Assembly (NCBI GenBank): GCA_949289265.1
Contig: CASENE010000058.1
Coordinates: forward strand, 62,001 to 126,000
Direction of reading: 5' to 3'
Origin: an uncultured Bacteroides sp.
GTDB taxonomy: Bacteria; Bacteroidota; Bacteroidia; Bacteroidales; Bacteroidaceae
Length of the DNA: 64,000 bases
The notes beneath the pieces were generated by a model that was given only the letters and a program-made list of their open reading frames with translations, was not told where the DNA came from and made no database searches. Within the stretch, counting starts at the first letter, position 1. The number at the start of each line of letters is the position of its first letter. Position numbers and translations under genes: made by a program. Shown here piece after piece: positions 8,490-14,622 of the stretch.

Positions 8490-8535
8490 AAATAATATGA
8501 ACCGAATATGATTAGTTATTTATAAAGTATAGACT

Positions 8536-8790
8536 ATGGCTATCAAGACAACTGCAAGCGGCAAAATGGACAAGCGCACCAAGGAATACAAGGTGCTGAA
8601 GGAACGCCTGGCCAAGGCACGTGCCGCCAAGAAGGCAGGGGCAGCCCCCGCCAAACCCGCATTGAGAAAAACGGCTTCCGGCAAGGTGGACAAGCGCACC
8701 AAGGAAGGCAAGGCCATCTGCGCACGCATGGCCAAGGCGCGCCGTGAGAAGAACAGTTTGATGAATCGTTTGAAACGTTTATTTAAGTAA
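8536..8790 (+). CDS. Small very basic protein with internal duplication (KAP cluster gene 2)
   Basis: This is an 84-residue, lysine- and arginine-rich soluble protein. TASGK(M/V)DKRTKE occurs twice, near residues 6 and 47, and each copy is followed by an alanine- and lysine-rich helix (ERLAKARAAKKAG, ARMAKARREK). A charged linker with AAPAKPA separates the halves. Such composition suggests binding to nucleic acid or to an acidic partner. The next gene, 15 bp downstream, encodes a strongly acidic TerB-like protein, which could be that partner (inference). No family name is recognised. It is a member of the same-strand cluster that ends in the KAP NTPase. Confidence 0.7.
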   Translation: MAIKTTASGKMDKRTKEYKVLKERLAKARAAKKAGAAPAKPALRKTASGKVDKRTKEGKAICARMAKARREKNSLMNRLKRLFK

Positions 8791-8805
8791 GGAGGAGGAT
8801 AAGGT

Positions 8806-9231
8806 ATGAAATCATCATTGGAAGCAGTGGCCAATTTCATCGGGTTTGCCATCTGGGCAGACGGCGTGTATGACGACAGCGAGAAAGAGGCCGTCACCGA
8901 GATTGCCGAGGCGTTCGGCTTCAACGTCACCAAGTTCAACGCCGTGGTGGACGTGGCCTTGACGCGCATCCGCCCCATGAACGAAGAGCAGGTGAACCAG
9001 TTCCTCCAGAAAGCGGCCGATGACATCCCCGACGAGGAAATCGGACAGGTGTTCGAGGCTGTGCTGCAGATGGTGCTGGCCGACGGCGTGCTGGACGAGG
9101 ACGAGGTGAACAACCTCCTTGCCATTGCCGACGCGCTGGGCATGGAGGCTTCGCAGGCTGTGCTCCTGTTGTGTGACATGGTGAAGACGGAGCCGGAGCT
9201 GGAAGTGGAGGTGAACGAATCTGCCGATTAA
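8806..9231 (+). CDS. TerB-like acidic protein with two helical repeats (KAP cluster gene 3)
   Basis: This is a 141-residue, very acidic, all-helical protein. Two repeats each carry the TerB-type signature ADGVxDxxE: WADGVYDDSEKE near residue 18 and LADGVLDEDEV near residue 88. TerB domains were named from tellurite resistance and occur in membrane-linked stress and phage-defence modules, where the acidic residues may bind metal. There is no signal peptide or membrane segment, so it is cytoplasmic. It lies 15 bp after a basic small protein and 23 bp before a nuclease-like protein, consistent with co-transcription. Assignment to the TerB fold is by motif and size and should be read as TerB-like. 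Confidence 0.7.
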   Translation: MKSSLEAVANFIGFAIWADGVYDDSEKEAVTEIAEAFGFNVTKFNAVVDVALTRIRPMNEEQVNQFLQKAADDIPDEEIGQVFEAVLQMVLADGVLDEDEVNNLLAIADALGMEASQAVLLLCDMVKTEPELEVEVNESAD

Positions 9232-9254
9232 GAGTCGGGCTTAGGATACTGGCT

Positions 9255-9998
9255 ATGGGATTGTTTATTAAACGTTCCTCACTTTTGTCTTTCTTGCGCA
9301 GCGACCTCGAAGCCTTCCTGGCCACCAACAAAGAGTTGATGTTCAACGAGCGCGACCTCCAGGTGCGTGTGGCGTCCTGGCTTCAAGAGAGCGGTCACTA
9401 TGACGATGTGGACATGGAGTATGCCGTGCCCAAGGAAGAACTGGCAGCGCGTGGCGTGAAGATAGGCGAGCCGTCTTTCCCTTGGACGAACGACCTTTCC
9501 ATCGACGTGGTTGTGGAGAAGAACGGCGAGTTTGCTGCCGTGGAGCTGAAATACGCCACCCGTCCGGTGGACGTGAAGATAGACCGATTCGGCGAGCCGA
9601 TGAAGACGGATTGCCTCATCGTGAAAGATCAGTCAGCGAACGATATTGTCATGTACAACTACTGGAAGGACGTGCGGCGCGTGGAGATTTTGGCCCGTTG
9701 TTATCCGAAGGTGAAGGGAGGCGTGGCTTTGATGGTCACCAACAGCACGATCTATTGGAACACGCCGCGGCCCGATGCCGGCTATCGTGCCTTTTCCACC
9801 AGCGAAGGCAATATCTTGCGTCCGGGTCTGTTGGAGTGGGGCAAACGCATAGCCGCCTCCGTTGTCCGCAGTCATCCTGCCTTCGAGTTGGACGGCACTT
9901 ACCCTTGTCATTGGACGGACACCGCCGTCGTGGTACGCTGCGCCATAGGCAGGGAGAAAGCCCCGTTCCGGTATTTGTTGTCGGTGATTGGCGGATAA
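9255..9998 (+). CDS. PD-(D/E)XK nuclease-like protein (KAP cluster gene 4)
   Basis: This is a 247-residue soluble protein. The central part fits a PD-(D/E)XK nuclease core. There is an N-terminal helix with Glu32 (NERDLQVRVASWLQE), Asp84 at the end of a strand (LSIDVVVEK), and Glu97-x-Lys99 in the next strand (FAAVELKYA). A helix follows with QSANDIVMYNYWKDVRRVE. This order and spacing match restriction-type nucleases and related enzymes that bind Mg2+ and cut DNA. The C-terminal 100 residues (LMVTNSTIYW onward) are not recognised. If active, it would be the only candidate nucleic-acid cleaving enzyme of the cluster. Activity is inference from motif geometry. Confidence 0.7.
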   Translation: MGLFIKRSSLLSFLRSDLEAFLATNKELMFNERDLQVRVASWLQESGHYDDVDMEYAVPKEELAARGVKIGEPSFPWTNDLSIDVVVEKNGEFAAVELKYATRPVDVKIDRFGEPMKTDCLIVKDQSANDIVMYNYWKDVRRVEILARCYPKVKGGVALMVTNSTIYWNTPRPDAGYRAFSTSEGNILRPGLLEWGKRIAASVVRSHPAFELDGTYPCHWTDTAVVVRCAIGREKAPFRYLLSVIGG

Positions 9999-10026
9999 AT
10001 AGGAATTTAGCGGGGCGAAGCCCCGC

Positions 10027-10117
10027 AGCTACAAGTGACGAGCTACGAGCTACGAGTGGCTGTGCACTAAGAACTAAAGTCATTTGACTCGTAGCTCGTA
10101 GCTTGTAGCTCGTAGCT
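10027..10117. repeat. Hairpin of repeated GAGCTAC words
   Basis: The left arm at 10027-10059, with tandem copies of GAGCTAC, is inverted at 10085-10117 with few mismatches. It lies between the nuclease-like gene and the coiled-coil gene of the KAP cluster. A relative using the same word is at 48747-48811, inside the etf operon. Confidence 0.65.
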
Positions 10118-10147
10118 AATAAATTATCATTTAACACCTAACAAACC

Positions 10148-10432
10148 ATGAGCAAAGAATCCATCAGAGCAAGCATCGAGGTGAAGAAGGCGGAAATCGC
10201 CCGCATTCGCACCAAAATCGCCCAACTGCGTTCGCGCAAGAGCGAGACCAGTGCCCGCTATTCGGCCAGAATCAAGAATGCGAGCACGTCTGGCACGAAA
10301 GCAAGCCTGCGTAGCGAAAAGGCATCGGCGATCGGATACATAGAGGGAAACATTCGCAGCGAAATGAGCCGTATTGCCAGTTTGCAGCGGGATATCGTTT
10401 CGCTGAGAAGCCAATTGAAGTATGCAAAATAA
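10148..10432 (+). CDS. Small coiled-coil protein (KAP cluster gene 5)
   Basis: This is a 94-residue protein, almost entirely helical. It has heptad-like spacing of hydrophobics and many Arg, Lys and Ser residues (IEVKKAEIARIRTKIAQLR; ASLQRDIVSLRSQLKYAK). A Ser/Thr-rich turn near residue 48 (NASTSGTKASLRS) suggests two helices folding back as a hairpin. There is no signal peptide or membrane segment. I do not recognise a family. It could be an adaptor or a structural filament subunit in the cluster. It is preceded by a long hairpin and followed 86 bp later by the OmpA-domain gene. Confidence 0.65.
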   Translation: MSKESIRASIEVKKAEIARIRTKIAQLRSRKSETSARYSARIKNASTSGTKASLRSEKASAIGYIEGNIRSEMSRIASLQRDIVSLRSQLKYAK

Positions 10433-10518
10433 AGCAGATATACTTTCCCGACTGGAGAAGATATACTGCGATGGCAAAGTAAGTACTACTAACATTAACT
10501 ATTATAGAAATTAAAGAT

Positions 10519-11433
10519 ATGGCAAGTAAAGTAAGAGTTTACGGTAAAGCTCAAAACCGTACTGCGTTAGGCATCATGCACGCCTATATGCTGATGTATC
10601 CCCATGCAACTTTGGAAGACCTGCGTAAGGCATTCCCCAACAGCCTCAATCCGGATTCGGGTGTGAAGGAAATCTTTATCTATTCTGATGACGGGGAAGG
10701 AACGGATGATAAATGGGAAGGTTTCTTCAAAGGTGAGGACGAGGTGTTGACCACCGGCGACGGCAAGAAGGTGGCCGTGGTGAAGATGTGGACCAAAGCC
10801 TCGTTTGAGCGGGTAGTGGCGCAAGCCAAGCTCTACGACATCGAAGTGGCGAAGTTCGAGGCTGCCGAGAAAGGTTTTGGCAAAAAGGGCGGTTTCACCT
10901 TGGAGTACCTCAACGGTTGGACGCCTCCTGCACCCGTGGAGAAGAAGAAGGGCATCCCTGCCTGGGTTTGGATTATCCTTGCCTTGTTGGTCATCGGCAT
11001 TCTGGTAGCCCTGCTGATGCCGCGCGACAAGGAAGTGGTAGAGAAAGTAGTGGAGAAAGAAGTCATCGTGCGCGACACGGTGTACATCCAGCAAGTGGCA
11101 GAGATACAGGAGAATTTCAACGCCGCCCAGTTTGAACAAGGCAAGGCCGAACTGAACGATGACGCCAAGCTGGCCTTGCACGACCTGGCCAAGGTGATGC
11201 AACAGAATCCCAACCTGCGCCTGCGCATCGAGGGACACACCTCCAGCGAAGGTGACGAGCAGTTGAACCAGAAACTCTCGCAAGACCGTGCCCAGGCTGC
11301 CGTGGATTTCCTGGTGAACAAGGAAGGCATTGATGCAGCCCGTCTGACGGCCATAGGCAAGGGCTCGTCCGAGCCGATTGACCCCAACAATCTGGAGATA
11401 AACAGGAGGACGGTGTTCGAGATTGTGGAATAA
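10519..11433 (+). CDS. Single-pass membrane protein with cytoplasmic N-domain and OmpA-like C-domain (KAP cluster gene 6)
   Basis: This 304-residue protein has three parts. Residues 1-140 form a soluble domain that I do not recognise (RVYGKAQNRTALGIMHAYML, then LRKAFPNSLNPDSGVKEIF). One hydrophobic helix lies at about 150-170 (PAWVWIILALLVIGILVALL). A charged coiled stalk (EVVEKVVEKEVIVRD) leads to an OmpA-like peptidoglycan-binding domain at about 200-304, with LRLRIEGHTSSEGDEQLNQ and the terminal NRRTVFEI. The layout is MotB-like, with the N-domain in the cytoplasm and the OmpA domain gripping the cell wall. It could anchor the system at the envelope. The combination of this N-domain with OmpA is the distinctive feature. 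Confidence 0.8.
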   Translation: MASKVRVYGKAQNRTALGIMHAYMLMYPHATLEDLRKAFPNSLNPDSGVKEIFIYSDDGEGTDDKWEGFFKGEDEVLTTGDGKKVAVVKMWTKASFERVVAQAKLYDIEVAKFEAAEKGFGKKGGFTLEYLNGWTPPAPVEKKKGIPAWVWIILALLVIGILVALLMPRDKEVVEKVVEKEVIVRDTVYIQQVAEIQENFNAAQFEQGKAELNDDAKLALHDLAKVMQQNPNLRLRIEGHTSSEGDEQLNQKLSQDRAQAAVDFLVNKEGIDAARLTAIGKGSSEPIDPNNLEINRRTVFEIVE

Positions 11434-11445
11434 TGCAAGTGAAAA

Positions 11446-11453
11446 TATTTTTG
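11446..11453 (+). promoter_or_regulatory. Possible internal -7 box
   Basis: TATTTTTG with an upstream TTG about 20 bp away lies 11 bp before the next ATG. It could start a near-leaderless transcript for the rest of the cluster. The region is AT-rich, so a chance match is possible. Confidence 0.3.
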
Positions 11454-11464
11454 TTTTAAAGAAT

Positions 11465-11986
11465 ATGGCTACAACTACCAAAAAAACAACCACTAAGTCG
11501 ACCGCTACCAAGACGACGGCCAAGAAGACCACCACTAAGACGGCGGCCAAGAAGACTACCGCAACGGCAGCCAAGAAGACCACGACAACTTCGTCGAGCG
11601 AACTGACCGTATCGGGCAACAAGAAGCTGGACACGTTGAGGAAGGAATTTAATAAGAAGTTCCCTTACCTTCGCCTGACTATCGCTTACAGTTATGCTCG
11701 CAAGGACGTGGCCAAGGGTGACAGCATCACCAACATCCCTGGCGACAAGACCATTGCCCAAGTACGTCGGGCCGATAGTGGCGGCACTATTTCTATCGCC
11801 GGGAACAAGAAAATCAAGTCGCTGGAGAAAGAGTTTGACACCGTGTTCGGTCTCTATTGCCAAGTGGCTTATACCGATGCCGAAGGTCATCGTTATTACA
11901 CGGGTAAGGTGAATGACGAGAAAACCTTGTCTGCTTTCAATGCAGAGTGTGAGAAAAACGGCTGCAAGAAAGGCGAGTGGAAATAA
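11465..11986 (+). CDS. Lys/Thr/Ala-rich tail fused to a duplicated domain (KAP cluster gene 7)
   Basis: This is a 173-residue protein. Residues 1-45 are a low-complexity, histone H1-like stretch of Thr, Lys and Ala (repeats such as TKTTAKKTTTK). Residues 48-110 and 111-173 are two copies of one domain, each opening with (T/I)(V/I)(S/A)GNKK followed by a KEF and a central FPYLRLTIAY or FGLYCQVAYTD strand. The same domain pair forms the protein at 13529-13843, so the cluster holds two paralogues. The tail suggests nucleic-acid or polyanion binding. I start at 11465 because the upstream in-frame extension (11423) overlaps the OmpA gene and has no support. The domain has no name known to me. Confidence 0.7.
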   Translation: MATTTKKTTTKSTATKTTAKKTTTKTAAKKTTATAAKKTTTTSSSELTVSGNKKLDTLRKEFNKKFPYLRLTIAYSYARKDVAKGDSITNIPGDKTIAQVRRADSGGTISIAGNKKIKSLEKEFDTVFGLYCQVAYTDAEGHRYYTGKVNDEKTLSAFNAECEKNGCKKGEWK

Positions 11987-11998
11987 TCATAAAATGAA

Positions 11999-12643
11999 AT
12001 GATGAAACTGAAAACACGATTTTTAGTCCTGACCTTGGCAGTGGTGGCCAGTGCCTGCACCAGCAAGACGGAGATGATGCTGCGTTCTGAAATCAAGGAT
12101 TGCGGCAAGCTCGTGCTGGCCGAGATGTCCATCCGCAAGGTGGGCAAGATTAAAGACAAGCCTGTCAGCGAGTCTACGGGCTTGAAGTCGTTCACCATGT
12201 CGTTGGTGGATGCCATGAAGCCGGGCGACCGCATTGCCGTCTACAGCTACGACACCTACCTGCGTGCCTACGTGGACTTGTCGCAGCTGGCGGACGAGAA
12301 CATTGATGTGAACGAACTGTCTCGTTCGCTGACGTTGACCCTCCCGCCTTTGACCACGGAATTTGCGGGGCGTGACTTCGAGCTGAACGAAGAGCACTAT
12401 CGCGTCAGCGGCCTGCGTTCGGAAGTGTCCACGGAAGAACGTGCGGAGCTGAAGGAGAAGATGAGTGCCTCCTTGCGTCAGGAAGTAGAGAGCAATCCTA
12501 CGTTTGTGGAGACGGTCAGCAAGGCGGCGCAGGCGAAAGCCGATTCTTATTTCAAGGCTCTCCTCGCGCCTTATGGTTATCAAGTAACAGTAAAATTCAC
12601 CCCTAAAACATCCGACAATGAAGAAGCTGTATTATCTGATTAA
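11999..12643 (+). CDS. DUF4230-type lipoprotein (KAP cluster gene 8)
   Basis: This is a 214-residue predicted lipoprotein. A signal peptide ends in the lipobox VASAC (Cys about 20). The following TEMMLRSEIKDCGKLVLAEM and GDRIAVYSYDTYLRAYVDLS match the core of DUF4230, a family of membrane-anchored proteins of unknown function. The C-terminus is helical with a run of charged residues. It overlaps the next gene, also DUF4230-like, by 26 bp, so the two are probably co-translated and act as a pair. The start could equally be the second ATG at 12002. Envelope location is inferred from the lipobox. Confidence 0.75.
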   Translation: MMKLKTRFLVLTLAVVASACTSKTEMMLRSEIKDCGKLVLAEMSIRKVGKIKDKPVSESTGLKSFTMSLVDAMKPGDRIAVYSYDTYLRAYVDLSQLADENIDVNELSRSLTLTLPPLTTEFAGRDFELNEEHYRVSGLRSEVSTEERAELKEKMSASLRQEVESNPTFVETVSKAAQAKADSYFKALLAPYGYQVTVKFTPKTSDNEEAVLSD

Positions 12644-13214
12644 AGTATTGGTCATCGTGGCCGTGGTGGCCGTCGTCGGCTATGTGGTGAAGGTGTATGT
12701 GCTGGACGACCACTATGACAATTTTGAAATCAGTCCGGCCAGTATCAAGAAGGTGACCGGCATGGTGAAGCTCAGCACGCTGGAAATCCACGATGAGGCT
12801 ATCCTGAAAGATTCCATCCACAGCAAGTGGCTGGTGGCCAAAGAGTCTGTGGACGGTGCCGTGACCATCAATCTGGAGAATGTGACGGTGGAGGCGCAGG
12901 GCGACACGACCCTCGTCATCTTGCCTGCGGAACAGGTGGAGGTGTATGAGTCCAACGACCCCAATGCCTACGAAATCATAGACACTTACGACATGGCAAG
13001 CACTTTCATCAACCGCGAGATGACGGCCGACGAGGAGAACCAGCTGAAACGGGCATACAAGGCGCGCATCATTGCCGGCATCTATGAGCGCGGATTGGTG
13101 CGCCGTGCCCGTGCCAATGCGGTGCAGACGTTGAGCGACCTTTACAAGAGCCTGAACCTTCCTGTCAAGGTGGTGGATCCCACGCCGGAAGGGAATCCTC
13201 CTGCTAAATCCTGA
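12618..13214 (+). CDS. DUF4230-like membrane-anchored protein (KAP cluster gene 9)
   Basis: This is a 198-residue protein with one N-terminal hydrophobic helix (LIKVLVIVAVVAVVGYVVKV) acting as an uncleaved anchor. A DUF4230-like extracytoplasmic domain follows (GMVKLSTLEIHDEAILKDS, then HSKWLVAKESVDGAVTINLE). The C-terminal part is helical and ends in a proline-rich tail. It starts inside the preceding DUF4230 lipoprotein gene (26-bp overlap). The two probably form a complex, one held by lipid and one by a helix. The family function is unknown. Confidence 0.75.
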   Translation: MKKLYYLIKVLVIVAVVAVVGYVVKVYVLDDHYDNFEISPASIKKVTGMVKLSTLEIHDEAILKDSIHSKWLVAKESVDGAVTINLENVTVEAQGDTTLVILPAEQVEVYESNDPNAYEIIDTYDMASTFINREMTADEENQLKRAYKARIIAGIYERGLVRRARANAVQTLSDLYKSLNLPVKVVDPTPEGNPPAKS

Positions 13215-13222
13215 CAAGGCTC

Positions 13223-13384
13223 ATGGCTCGGAGAAATAATAATAAGAAAAAAAAGAAGCCTTCCATCTGGGATGCCTACGACATCAGCAAGTGGGGGAAG
13301 AAAGAATGGCTGAAGTGGGCGATAACCGTTGTCGTGTTCTTGGCCATTTATTACGCCTGTGGCTTCGACAAGTATTTTGAATAG
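13223..13384 (+). CDS. Small single-pass membrane protein, 53 residues (KAP cluster gene 10)
   Basis: This 53-codon frame begins 8 bp after the preceding stop. The product has a strongly basic N-terminus (MARRNNNKKKKKPS), an amphipathic aromatic stretch (WDAYDISKWGKKEWLKW) and one membrane helix (AITVVVFLAIYYACGF). The charge pattern predicts N-in topology. The tight spacing and plausible topology support a real gene despite its size. It may be an accessory subunit of the membrane part of the cluster. No family is known to me. Confidence 0.65.
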   Translation: MARRNNNKKKKKPSIWDAYDISKWGKKEWLKWAITVVVFLAIYYACGFDKYFE

Positions 13385-13399
13385 AGGAATGGATTTTTT

Positions 13400-13499
13400 A
13401 GTTTGACAAGGAGACGAGTTAACGAGGCTGCAAGGGTTGGAGTTAGCGTTTTTACAGTGCCTTGTAGTCTCGTTAACTTGTTCCCTCGTCAACTGAACT
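13400..13499. repeat. Long hairpin between cluster genes
   Basis: The left arm 13400-13435 (containing ACGAGTTAACGAGGCTGCAAGG, 22 nt, here cited by position) is inverted at 13460-13499 with several compensating mismatches. It is the third such hairpin within the KAP cluster and precedes the gene at 13529. Confidence 0.65.
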
Positions 13500-13528
13500 A
13501 TTAGTAACAATAAAAACAAGTTAGAATT

Positions 13529-13843
13529 ATGGCAGATTTGAAAGTTTCGGGCAACCTGACTGTTGCCGGTTTGAAAAAGCGTTTCAAAGACACCTTCGGG
13601 TGCAGTCTTCGTGTGTACACCACTTCCACGTGCAAGTCTTATGCCAAGGAGGACGCTACATTGGCCTCCATCCGTGCCGAAGGCGCCAAGGGCGGCGATT
13701 TGACCGTAGGCCCTCAGACACGTGTCGGCAATTTCGAGAAGAAGATGGAAGACGTGTTCGGCATCTATGTACAAGTAGCTACGCCGGATGACTCTAAGCT
13801 GGCTAAGAACGACACCACGCTGGCTGCGGCAGGAAAGGAGTAA
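13529..13843 (+). CDS. Tandem-domain paralogue of the 11465 product (KAP cluster gene 11)
   Basis: This is a 104-residue soluble protein. Its two halves repeat one another: LKVSGNLTVAGLKKRFKDTF at residues 3-22 and LTVGPQTRVGNFEKKMEDVF at 57-76. Each is followed by a CSLRVYTT or IYVQVATPD strand and a short acidic loop (YAKEDATL, LAKNDTTL). The same pair of domains occurs in the 11465 product without this protein's trimmed ends. From memory, proteins with the same layout are found in diverse bacteria, but I cannot name the family. No catalytic residues are apparent, so a binding role is more likely. A long hairpin precedes it. Confidence 0.75.
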   Translation: MADLKVSGNLTVAGLKKRFKDTFGCSLRVYTTSTCKSYAKEDATLASIRAEGAKGGDLTVGPQTRVGNFEKKMEDVFGIYVQVATPDDSKLAKNDTTLAAAGKE

Positions 13844-13878
13844 AAGATTGGCATTGAACATTTTAATTAAATATAATT

Positions 13879-14259
13879 ATGAGTGAATTTTTGAAAGCTA
13901 TAGATGAACAGTTAGCTAAAACGGTAAAAGATTTGAGTGGTTCTATATCTTCGGATAATGAGCAGGATAATTCCAATCAACAGCAGAAGGTGAAACCGTC
14001 AATCTCAGAAAAAAGAGAGCAGAAACCTTCAAAGAAAGAACCGGAAGTATCCATTTCCGAAGAATTGTCCCGGAGATACAAAAAGGAAGGTCGTTCATTG
14101 ACCCTTTGGTTGTTAGGGACAAAATCGGGGATAATGACGATAATAGGCGTGATTGCTTTTGTGGCTGTATGGTTGCTTGCTGGATTCTGGTGGGCAATCG
14201 GAGCAGTTGCTTTATGTTTTGCCATTTATATAGGTCTGTCCTTTCTTTTTGATAATTGA
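13879..14259 (+). CDS. Membrane protein with disordered N-terminus and two C-terminal helices (KAP cluster gene 12)
   Basis: This is a 126-residue protein. Residues 1-65 are polar and probably disordered (SSDNEQDNSNQQQKVKPS). Residues about 80-100 and 104-123 are membrane helices (IMTIIGVIAFVAVWLLAGFWW; AIGAVALCFAIYIGLSFLF) joined by a tight turn. The N-terminus would face the cytoplasm. The gene is visibly more AT-rich than its neighbours, which may mean later acquisition. It lies 35 bp after the duplicated-domain gene. No family is recognised. Confidence 0.7.
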   Translation: MSEFLKAIDEQLAKTVKDLSGSISSDNEQDNSNQQQKVKPSISEKREQKPSKKEPEVSISEELSRRYKKEGRSLTLWLLGTKSGIMTIIGVIAFVAVWLLAGFWWAIGAVALCFAIYIGLSFLFDN

Positions 14260-14287
14260 TGAGAATTTGGGGATGAAAGGCTGACAG

Positions 14288-14452
14288 ATGAAAGATATCT
14301 TTAAAATGATTATCGCCTTGGTCACGTTCAAGTGGCTCTTTGGCGGTGACAACTCGGAAGGCGGTTGCCTGGGGTGCTCCGGTTGCGGATGCGGTACCTT
14401 GGGCACCGTCATTCTGTTGATTATTATATACCTTATTATAACTTATCTATGA
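14288..14452 (+). CDS. Tiny Gly/Cys-rich membrane protein, 54 residues (KAP cluster gene 13)
   Basis: This 54-codon frame has an N-terminal amphipathic stretch (MKDIFKMIIALVTFKWLFGG), a glycine-cysteine cluster (CLGCSGCGCG) and a C-terminal membrane helix (TVILLIIIYLIITYL). The four cysteines could bind metal or be oxidised. The stop overlaps the next ATG (ATGA at 14449-14452), the mark of translational coupling, which is the main evidence that this small frame is real. No family is recognised. Confidence 0.65.
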   Translation: MKDIFKMIIALVTFKWLFGGDNSEGGCLGCSGCGCGTLGTVILLIIIYLIITYL

Positions 14453-14622
14453 AGATACCCGGATTATCATTCTCGTGGAAGCGGGCGTTGGGCATCAGTG
14501 CCGTCAAGCAGAAGGTGGCCCGCTCTACCGGCATACCGACCACGCGCGGAGGCATTGAGCGCAAGATTGGTGGCCTGGTGCTGGGCGCTTTGTTGGGCAA
14601 AAAGAAAGGGAGGAGAAGATGA
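14449..14622 (+). CDS. Small basic protein, 57 residues (KAP cluster gene 14)
   Basis: A longer frame begins at 14365, but the start at 14449 gives a protein beginning MKIPGLSFSWKRALGIS and couples by ATGA to the upstream gene. The product is very basic and includes ARSTGIPTTRGGIERKIG, a motif I associate with small uncharacterised bacterial and phage-related proteins, ending in GKKKGRRR. Its own stop overlaps the NTPase start by 4 bp (14619-14622), so three genes in a row are translationally coupled. It probably works directly with the NTPase. The function is unknown. Confidence 0.7.
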   Translation: MKIPGLSFSWKRALGISAVKQKVARSTGIPTTRGGIERKIGGLVLGALLGKKKGRRR

